Source: Paramacrobiotus richtersi (Eukaryota; Tardigrada; Eutardigrada; Parachela; Macrobiotidae). From it: a stretch of DNA of 30,369 bases. Shown one piece after another: positions 22,614 to 30,369 of the stretch. The notes beneath the pieces were generated by a model. It was given only the letters and a program-made list of their open reading frames with translations, ran no database searches and had not been told where the DNA came from. The stretch's first letter is position 1; every line of letters starts with the position of its first letter. The stretch spans positions 1 to 30,369 of the forward strand of contig JAQGAU010000353.1 in NCBI GenBank assembly GCA_034698045.1, in the 5' to 3' direction. The position numbers and the translations under genes are program-made.

Positions 22614-23478
22614 GTAAGAACAGTATTGGTTCTTTATAAATCGTTATTGTTGACTAGTTCGTGATTCAGGTGTACGATGGCTTATGCAGGAGTAGCAGAA
22701 ACAGAAAGGGTCACACTCACAAATTTATCCATCAGCTTAATGGAATTAGAGACAAGTCGTTCGCAAGAAAGAGTAAACATTTATGTAGCCAGTCGATTGT
22801 AGTCGATTGTACGGGAACACCTTGATGATTGATCAATCCGCAAAGATGATTAATTTGTACTTCTATAGACACACTCATGCACAGTATATTGTCTTGGAAC
22901 AAGATAATAGCACGCTCGGGGAATGTTTAAACCATCCGGAAGCAGGCAGTGATGGTTCAACAATCTTTGTTGAGTACTCGACCGAGTCACTTTACGCTAA
23001 CAAAGGTCACCTACAATTTGGACAACGTGTTTGTGCCTGTTTTCTCTGTAATTTAGTCATAGTAATTGGTGTAGCAACACTACCACTTGTATTGGCGTGA
23101 TTTGTTAGATATACATGTATTTGCTAATTAAAATGTTAACACTACCGCTTATGATAAGATCCTGATCTGTTGTGAGCATGTTTTCGTACATATCCCACTT
23201 GTATCGGGCTATAATTATACCACTTGCATACGCTGCGGTGCACGATGTTGTGCCGCTCTGTTTCGATGTTGGCGAAAATGTAGAGGCAACTTGGCAACCG
23301 CCCAAATGGAGGCCGATTCCTTAACAATTGTCGGAAAATTCAATGTTTTCATTGAACATATTACATAGGTCACGTAACTACCGTCACAACGGCGTTCTCG
23401 AAAGGCTGCTGTAGTCTGTAGAAATTAATTTTGGTATGCCTGATGTTTTTGTAACAGTACTTATTTAATGTTATAAAG
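22614..23478. other. Intergenic, nothing recognised
   Basis: AT-rich sequence between the G2 remnant and gene H. No homology to G1 exons 4-5, no clear exon and no repeat seen. An open frame at 22807-23100 has no recognisable content. Confidence 0.4.
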
Positions 23479-25738
23479 ATGATGAAACGAAAACTGCGGT
23501 CACATGGTAATCATGTCGCTTCGTATTCTGGTCCAACTAGCGCTTCTGAAAGACGACAGTCGTCTGGCCATATTGACATCCCACCGTCAGTTTCTCCCAT
23601 ATCGTACAAAGAGCTCCTCAAGGGACTGGGTTTGGAGTTTGAAGCCAGTCCATCCAGTTGGCGCAAAGCTGTCGACCGCTCGGTGGAGACTGTCGTCTTT
23701 TTCCAGTTGGATCTGCGGGGCGACAGACCGCGCCTCAGCAAAAGCATCCTAATTCGCCCTGAGCCAATTCGTCTCGAGCACAATGTGGAAAAATTATGCT
23801 TGGTGCCATCTGTGTTTACTGGAGATTCTCGGCTGGCGATGCATTCGTCGCATGTCAAAAAAGCAATGGGACGAACGTTCTTGGTGGATGGGGACGATCT
23901 CATGAAACTGCTCGAGTACGTTGCTGCACTTGACATCAGCGAAGAAACAGCTGACGAGTCGGACCAAGAAGAATCATGCGGTGAATCAGAAACCGACCGC
24001 CCTAATACGTTCAGGAACGTTCGCGGCAGGTAAGCCTCGAGACGACCTTTGAAGTGGCACGCGTAGGGGTGCAAGCACCTAATACTCACCTCCCGCCCCA
24101 TAGCCCTGAGCGCGCCACTGGTGTATTAGTCCTGAGCGCGCCACCATACGATAAGTAATTCGATTTACCGCAGATGATCAGCAAATCGAACTGTTGCCGT
24201 CAGCCTTCCGGGGGCGGTCGCACTTGCTTGATTTGTTTGGGTACCGCGAATTGCCGGTTGTAAATCTCCAGCGCTTGATCATTAATTGTGCTTTTTTATT
24301 TCCCAGATGTGGTACACCGTACCGTACAAGCGCGTTAGAAGAAAGTCCCGTCAAGTACATCCGTAACAGCAGCGAGACATCAGACGTGCCAGCATTAACC
24401 GTGGCTGGTAAAGTACCGGAAACGAACTCTTACAACGGTCTTCTTCGCGCTCCCAGTAAGTCTGCAAATGTTGTTTCTTGTGCGGATATAGTCTTCTTTT
24501 CAGCTAGTTAACTGCAACTTTTTCGACCGCTGCTTTGTTTGATTTTTACAGATGTTGATGTTCTGGATGGACAGGTTACCTCCGATGACCAGTCGAGTGA
24601 GAAATCGGTGGAAAGGTACGGGAGACCGTCAAAGCGGAAATCAACAGCCGCATCATCTGGCCGTGCTCCACCTGACATTGGTACGTGGCCAGTTCGTTAA
24701 CTTCGTTTATTGTGATGGCACAATTCCCGTTGATTCTATTTATCACATATAAAAGTCAATCCTATGTAAACTGGTATGAACTGCCGTGATTGTTTTCAGT
24801 TTACTAACCCATAGCAGTATTCCACGCAGCGCCCTCCGGAACTGCCGGGTATTGTCCATCCCGATACTAATGGTATTTGCTTATAGGGGAGCATTCGCGG
24901 GGACAGGTTGTGCCGCTCGACGATGATCCGCCGCTGCACGATGTGAGTCTGGTATCCAGGACGCGTCGGCGATGTGCGCGCGGAAGGGCTCATCAGGATC
25001 GCTCGAGCGAATCTTCGACTGCGACGATTCAGTCCATCAATACCAAGCAGAAAGCTACGCCGCTGCTTGGCCGGTGGGCACGCAGTGCGAATGCACCCAC
25101 ACCGAACCAACCTGCAGTGCATAACACAGGCAGTACGCGAGCGTATCGGCCGTATCGCATATGGAATCCGCGTCAAGGGATGGCCGTACTGCAAAACGGT
25201 ATGACACAGCGAGTGAAATGTGAGGTAGAGTTGTTCGTAAATCAATAGGTCATTTATTGCAGAAGCTATGAGAGCCCACATTCACAACGTCGCTGCCAAG
25301 GGCTATTTATGTTGGGAGTATCCGTGCTGTGGATCACTGCAGTTGGGTGGAACGGGATATACTGCTTATCGGCACGTTTATGGTCGGGAGAAACATTCAT
25401 CTGACGGGGCACCGCTCAAACCGTGTCAGCGCTATCGAGAGGGGAAAGCGACCCGGCGACGGTATTTACTGGGCTATCCGCCAGCTGGTGGCATCCGCAT
25501 CTCTTACCTCGTCAATGCGGATGTGATCGATGTCAATATCCGCCAGCGTGAGCAGGTGTATGTACCGGAAGGAACACATTCCATGTACATTGCAAAGGAG
25601 GATCTGCAGGAGGCGATAACGCTGGCGGATCGGGTAGAGGCGCTGCAGGCCGACGGCCGTCTTAGCGCAGAAGCATCCGTAGATGAGATTCTGCAGTGTT
25701 TGGACGCGCAGGATCAACTCGCGGCACAAACGACGTGA
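23479..25738 (+). CDS. Gene H: unrecognised 564-aa protein, six exons
   Basis: Exons: 23479-24029, 24182-24259, 24307-24455, 24552-24680, 24887-25198, 25263-25738; 1695 nt, all GT-AG and in phase, stop TGA. Start is ATGATG after AAAG. Exon 1 (184 aa) is a compact region with SYKELLKGLGLEFEA, FFQLDLRGDRPRLSKSILI and GRTFLVDGDDLMKLLEYVAA, then an acidic tail. Exons 2-3 in this phase give a Cys-rich stretch (CLICLGTANCRLC, a CxxC-x5-CxxC pattern). The middle is basic and Ser/Gln-rich, probably disordered. The C-terminal 158 aa has GYLCWEYPCC, RYLLGYPPAGGIRISYLVN and an alpha-helical end with EDLQEAITLADRVEAL. A nuclear protein is a weak guess. Exon 2 is uncertain: a stronger acceptor eight bases upstream (24173) would give a stop at once, while another frame of the same exon also looks protein-like. 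Exons 1 and 4-6 are more secure. Confidence 0.65.
24105..24144. repeat. Short direct repeat in gene H intron 1
   Basis: CCTGAGCGCGCCAC occurs at 24105 and again at 24131, 26 bases apart, inside the first intron of gene H. It is GC-rich against its surroundings. Meaning unknown. Confidence 0.4.
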
Positions 25739-26753
25739 GCGAGGTGCCGTGAGGGACACCGCCTTCTGCTGTTGTATTTATGTATGGGTTGCTACTTTTC
25801 ATGTACCGTAATCGTGCGATTTATACGAGCTGTTCTGCCATACTGAATTGCTTTTAGAGGCTTTTTCCAGTCTTGTTCAGGTTAGCATGTTGGATTTGTT
25901 GGTTTATACTTTGTGCTTTGGTCCCTCTGGAATTCGGATGAGGATTCGAACTGGGGATTTCTTTAAAGACTGTTGCTGAGTGCGGCAGTGCGCACTCTAA
26001 CAAAGTTTGACTGGTGCAGTTGTTTCCGTGGTTACGCGTGTTTGGCGGCTTTTGCGACAATGTAACAAGTTCGATTTATTCGGAAACATGAATTTATTGG
26101 TAAAGTAGATTCGGAAACATAAAGGCGGCATAAATGCGCACGAGGCACAAATGACATAAAGTAAAATTGGAGTAAAATATACAAAAATTCAATATGGCTT
26201 TGTATACCGCACACAGAGGAATCAATCCTAAAGGCGTCCGAACGGTAGTGTCCTGTAAAACATGCACCAAATCCTCAGATATACTCGTACATGCGGATTT
26301 CGAACCGAAATCGGTTATTTTCCTGGAACTTCTAAAATTCTAGAAATAGATTCGGTACTTCGACAGTGGCGGCAGGATATGCCACATAATTTACGGATCA
26401 CGGAATATTGCACCCGCGCGCCTGGTGCTTTGGCATAGGTGCAATATCCCGTGACCCGTAAATTATGTGGCATATCCTGCTGCCACTGTCGAAGTACGTT
26501 AAATCCACAGGAAAATCCACATTTCCAGATAACCATACCCGTTTCATACAGCAACAAACCCATTGGGACAATTTACGGCATACCAGACAAATTAACGTTT
26601 CCACAAAGAAGGCAAAAAAAGCCAATTCAGCACAAAAAAGTTATGATGTACAGGAATTATATCGAAAGAAATCATTGCCAGGTACTACTTCGTACAGAGA
26701 AGTACAGAGAACTGATACTGGAAAGAATCAAACAGTAAAAACGCTTTCACGAT
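25739..26753. other. Intergenic with a long hairpin
   Basis: Between gene H and BTB relic D. Apart from the 60-base inverted repeat at 26355-26497 I find no gene. The open frames on both strands over the hairpin are by-products of its symmetry. Confidence 0.45.
26355..26497. repeat. Near-perfect 60-bp inverted repeat with 23-base loop
   Basis: Arm 26355-26414 (GTACTTCGACAGTGGCGGCA...TTGCACC) pairs with 26438-26497 (GGTGCAATATCC...GTCGAAGTAC). I count 57 of 60 complementary positions; the three differences are single transitions spread along the arm. Similarity stops sharply outside GTAC at both ends. It could be a foldback transposon or, if transcribed, a hairpin RNA precursor. Confidence 0.7.
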
Positions 26754-28892
26754 TCATGGTCGAAACAGAATGGTAGGAATCTGTTCCCTGCAGATGAAGT
26801 TGCGAGTAGAGTCTTGACCATTTTACCGACCTGGCACGAAATTGAACCGATACGCGACAGGATTCCCATTGTCCGGCACCACCTCAACGCTAACCTCGCT
26901 CTTTAAGTTGATTCCATAGGCGGTTTCTCTCCCCTAAACAGGCACCAGTTACAACCTGCTTTTGAATTGCCGTATACGCATTTATCCAAATAATGCCCGC
27001 CCCATAAAAGGCATTGGAAAACGCTGACGTTATTCAAAGGTCACGTTCCAGAAGAGGCGATTCAAAAACACCCCTATGGGCGGTTGTTTAGTGAAATACG
27101 GTAATGACAAATTGGCAAGTCATCCGTATAGCGACCTTGGTCCGCACCGGAAGTTATCAACACTCTCAAATTCACAATCCAAAAAGCATTCCTGGCTGTT
27201 ATTAAAGTGGCAGTTTGGCTGTTAATATAACACGGCGGTTATATTAGGAGCTCTTCCTGTACGTTCTAAGGCTACATTAATAACGACTCTGGGCGTTTTT
27301 GTAATGCTTCAACGGCAGAAATGCAGTTTCTCATTATAACGTAAGTCTGTTTTAGTTTTGAGAGTTTTAGCTAGAATGAAAAGCCTTCAAGAAAAAGACG
27401 GATGGCTTCTTACAGACTAAAAAAGACGGATGGCTTAAAACGTTAAGCAGACTACTGCTGAGTCCACGAATTCTTGACAGTTTGCACATTGACATCTACA
27501 TATTATTACTACATAACTGTTTTTACAATGATAAGTCGCATTGATTTCGAACCTTAGCTGGCCCCTCTCCAAACTCTTTGGTAGTCATTAGAGTAAAACG
27601 GATATGGTCAAGCGCATCACCCAGCGCGGCCGCTCCTGTCACGGAGTGTTCGGCAAACAACAGTGTTCGCAGGTCCAGACAGCCCATCTGCATGTATCAA
27701 TAGGAGGTACATTATAATGCACGCGAGGATGTCTTGGAATGAAATTATGAAACACTCGCCTTGCAGCTGCTTCGTACAGGGCATACTCGTTCACGTGCAG
27801 GCTGTTCCGCTTCAGAATCTCAATCAGCAGACTGTGGTCAATCTCCAGGAATTTGGGCGAGCGGAGATTTTTGACAGCACACTGGTCAATGTAGATCCAA
27901 CACTTTTCCACTGTCTCATCGCTAGAGATTTCCGGCTAAAAAAGCAACAGGAGTTGGGAATGCAATTCCATACCGAAACAGATATGGCAAACAGCTGCCT
28001 AATTATAATATTCAACTGAAATGTATTGCACATCTTACAAGTAACGTTAAAACCACGGAAATAATTTCAACATTTGGCTTTAACGTTTTTATTTTCTGAC
28101 CAGCACGTTTCGTAGAAAGCTACGCCCAATTTACCGGCAATTATTTGGCCGCCTCCAGCCATGACAGGCATGGTAGCGATCATGTTTGCCCCGATCCATC
28201 CATCACACCGCGTAAACGCAAGGCGCGGCCCTTGTACTTCGTGGCAGCCCGGCTCACATGGGAGACGTTGTGCATGGTCAGCACAGGAATATGATCAAAC
28301 CATAGAATAAAGGAAAAATACGCCTACATTGATCAAAACAACAAAATCTATGTAGACCGAAATGTAAACCGAATACGAAGTAGTCAGGAAAGCATAAGCA
28401 GCCATAGAACATCGTACAACATATCGCAATTCAGACAATGGATTATCATACTTGAGCAAGACTTCGAGAACGGCCCTGTCTTCATCCATATAAAACACGG
28501 ACATTGCATCACGACGACTTTTCATCCACGAGAAACATCTCCTCAAATCACTGAACTTCTGGCAGCCAGAATAAATCTGCGATGTGGGTAAAACAGTATC
28601 AGTCATGAAACACCATCAGCAACTGTTCAGTTCACTTTCGTCGGTGCCCACAACGAAGTATTTCAGCTGGATAGTCTTACATAAACACCATTCAGCCTTG
28701 CTTGTTGGCCTTGATCTGCGCGACAGCTGTAACTCCGCATTGCAGCACAACATTGCTGAGATGGTGCTTCTCGAAGAGAAACTTGCCCAGTCCACCAAAA
28801 CTATCAGAATTCTGCGGCCATCCCCACACGGAATCCTGAGCAGAACAATCGATTGCTTCGCTGGACCCGCTGGTCGACAGACTCGATGGCAT
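26754..28892 (-). pseudogene. BTB-BACK-PHR copy D, decayed, exons 6-8 missing
   Basis: Recognised parts: exon 1 28892-28702 (open, MPSSLSTSGSSEAI; 191 nt as in C), exon 2 28576-28452 (frameshifted after FILAARSS, TGA in frame), exon 3 about 28312-28143 (acceptor AG lost, several frameshifts across YGFDH...CLSWLEAA), exon 4 27935-27760 (open, CWIYIDQC, LHVNEYALYEAA; 176 nt as in A-C), exon 5 27687-27553 (one-base deletion) and exon 9 26933-26754 (180 nt, but TAA after NFVPGR). Exons 6-8 (linker and most of PHR) cannot be found between 26934 and 27552. Donors of exons 1 and 4 are GC rather than GT. It lacks the GC-box element found before A, B and C. No functional BTB-PHR product is possible. 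Confidence 0.85.
26934..27552. other. Deleted-exon interval of copy D
   Basis: Exons 6-8 should lie here, yet no VTDKKPP linker or FTVDRDI stretch is visible in any frame. Only unplaced AT-rich sequence with a small tandem echo of AAAAGACGGATGGCTT near 27400-27436. Confidence 0.5.
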
Positions 28893-30151
28893 ACAGTATG
28901 GTACGAAGCAGTAATTTTGAGCGCGGTTGTCTTATAAATTACTGAAACTGGAAATTAGTGTTAAATCAATGTGGGACGTCGGTGACTCGTTGCCGGCGAC
29001 GTCATCATGCACTGGTGTGTAAAGTGCGTCTGCAAACCTCTTTTGCTGCAGTTCATTCGGTAAGCGGTAAAACATGTACTTCGAAGTAGCAACATATAAA
29101 GCCTTATGACACAGTTACCGATAATCGTTGACTATGCTTATGATGAACGGGAACATATCGTCACTTATGACGATCCCGTGTACTCGCTTTTCACCACAGA
29201 TTTTTGTTCCCGCTGACTTAAATCATACACTGATCACATTTATTTAAATATTTTTGTGAGTAGACTGTAGTTTCGAGGAAGAATTATGTTCTGGGAAATG
29301 TACGAAATATCTCTGTTTGAATTATAATTACACTGCCACTACGCTTTGCGATTACACTTGCAATCCCACCAGTGGCGAATACATCCGTATGACGTAACCA
29401 CAATTCTCCTGATCACGCCCTTTGCGGATATGATAGTTGAAATTCGCTGGCAGTTTCCTGGTATTTTCTCATTACGTAGCGGTATCAGGTGTATCGTTCA
29501 ACTGCTAGAATTTTAGAATATGATGCATTTGGAATTATTGTTGTCATTTATGTTTCAACGTCGTCAGGAGCAATACGGTACAACGAGTTACGAACCTGAC
29601 GCAGTAGAGGTCTTGAAATGATGGTGCTGTATTTGGACTGTGCTATTTGGTACTGTACTTGTTAGCTTAATTTTCGTTGTTTATGATCCCTCTGATGGTT
29701 CTGATCCAGTGCAGTTTCTTCATGGACCATTGAAAATTGGGCAAAAAACGATGCGCCCTGGATGAAGCACCTGCCAAAGCACAGAGCTTCCTGGATGTGG
29801 ACGGGCGTGGAAAAGCAGCACTGCAAGAACACAGCCTGGTAAGCCAACCGCCGTAGCTCGTCATTCGCTTACAAAATATTCGTTGGCAAAATACTCTTTT
29901 ATTGACGTAACAAACAAAATCTTGATATTGTGTTACGTTGTACTTACGTACAGATGTCTTGTAAAATCCTGAGTGGCGCAGTACTGCCACAGTCAAGCTT
30001 TCTCTACGTAGATGCACATAATATAATTGCCAGTAAATCTCACCACATTCTGCTCGCTTTGGCTTCTGTGTTTGTTTCATACCAATGTAATCGATAGAAT
30101 TAATTCTGTTGAGTTTGTGAAAACGTGTCAGAACCAGCATTGTGAAGTGCA
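28893..30151. other. Mostly unassigned region
   Basis: No family match. The only candidate with splice signals is the exon listed at 29715-29838. A long minus-strand open frame covers 29667-30368 and runs into the terminal repeats; it is discussed under the repeat and under findings. Confidence 0.4.
29715..29838 (+). CDS. Possible isolated coding exon (uncertain)
   Basis: Between an acceptor (GTGCAG before 29715) and a donor (CCTG|GTAAGC after 29838) there is a 124-nt segment open in one phase. It reads SSWTIENWAKNDAPW then MKHLPKHRASWMWTGVEKQ. The Trp-rich content looks more protein-like than the neighbouring frames. No partner exon with matching phase was found and no family is recognised. 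A longer open frame overlaps it on the other strand. Confidence 0.22.
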
Positions 30152-30251
30152 GACTGGGTGGCGTGTTGGCAGTTTGCGAAGCGGTACGTTGTGCAGTTGC
30201 GGACTTGGTGGTGTGCTGGCAGTCTGCGAAGCGGTACGTTGTCCAGTGCGC
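30152..30251. repeat. Two-copy 50-bp direct repeat
   Basis: GACTGGGTGGCGTGTTGGCA at 30152 recurs as GACTTGGTGGTGTGCTGGCA at 30202, each followed by GT(T/C)TGCGAAGCGGTACGTTG. The period is 50 bases. It directly adjoins the 54-bp array. Confidence 0.75.
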
Positions 30252-30369
30252 TGTGGACATTAAATATACAGCTGCCTGTTCCTGGTTCCTGCTTGTCCAG
30301 TGCGCTGTGGACATTAAATATACAGCTGCCTGTTCCTGGTTCCTGTTTGTCCAGTGCGCTGTGGACATT
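30241..30369. repeat. 54-bp minisatellite, running off the window
   Basis: GTCCAGTGCGCTGTGGACAT starts at 30241, 30295 and 30349, a strict 54-base period with almost no change between units. The third unit is cut by the window end, so the array is longer. 54 bases is 18 codons, and on the minus strand the repeat is open, encoding units that include STAHWTSRNQEQAAVYL. The open frame continues unbroken to 29667. Confidence 0.85.

Noticed and set aside
23511..24101. 196-codon minus-strand open frame
   Set aside because: Lies opposite gene H exon 1, which has a better start, a donor in phase and downstream exons.
25329..25526. Second reading frame in gene H exon 6 (FMVGRNIHLTGHRSN...)
   Set aside because: It ends at 25526 and its phase does not fit exon 5, while the chosen frame stays open to 25738 in phase.
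25900..26010. Possible tRNA because of a TTCGAAT-like loop
   Set aside because: The sides of the loop do not pair as a T-stem, and no acceptor stem or anticodon arm could be drawn.
26439..26776. Plus-strand open frames next to the long hairpin
   Set aside because: They start inside the inverted repeat and run into the antisense of the copy D last exon; no sign of coding.
29667..30368. 233-codon minus-strand open frame as a gene
   Set aside because: Its upstream third is minisatellite, the rest has no domain or natural composition, and no splice support was seen. Kept only as an observation on the repeat.

Overview
The window is eukaryotic and animal-like. Genes are split by many short GT-AG introns (mostly about 50-500 bases), there are no bacterial operons, and the protein families are metazoan: BTB-BACK-PHR, chromodomain, F-box-like and ionotropic-glutamate-receptor ligand-binding domain. 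A small-genome invertebrate fits. A tardigrade such as Hypsibius is my guess from general character only; nothing here proves it. All gene models were joined by hand from splice signals, reading phase and comparison between paralogues inside the window.

Layout. (1) 130-3191, minus: BTB-BACK-PHR gene A, 9 exons, 470 aa, intact. (2) 3980-6800, minus: copy B, broken in its BTB and BACK-PHR linker parts. Inside its seventh exon it changes into a chromodomain protein instead of a PHR domain; a 195-aa chimeric frame runs from 5192 to 3980. (3) About 7440-11950: unit 1 of a segmental duplication, holding an orphan last exon of a BTB-PHR gene and F-box-like gene F1 (9291-11584, plus, 600 aa). (4) About 11990-19190: unit 2 of the same duplication, with intact BTB-BACK-PHR gene C (12946-15863, minus, 471 aa) divergently paired with F-box-like gene F2 (16541-18732, plus, 582 aa). 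(5) 19847-22613: two divergent genes for a glutamate-receptor-type ligand-binding domain. G1 (minus, 277 aa) is complete, has a signal peptide and no channel segments. G2 (plus) is a broken copy. (6) 23479-25738, plus: gene H, six exons, 564 aa, unrecognised family. (7) 26754-28892, minus: BTB copy D, a decayed pseudogene missing three exons. (8) 28893 to the end: mostly featureless, closing with 50-bp and 54-bp tandem repeats.

Function. BTB-BACK proteins are usually Cullin-3 substrate adaptors and F-box proteins Cullin-1 (SCF) adaptors, so the tandem region may be a fast-evolving cluster of ubiquitin-ligase adaptors undergoing birth and death: two intact BTB genes, one chimera, one pseudogene and one single-exon relic. 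The most novel features are the predicted secreted, pore-less glutamate-receptor ligand-binding protein and the BTB-to-chromodomain junction. No tRNA, rRNA, CRISPR or clear autonomous transposon was seen.
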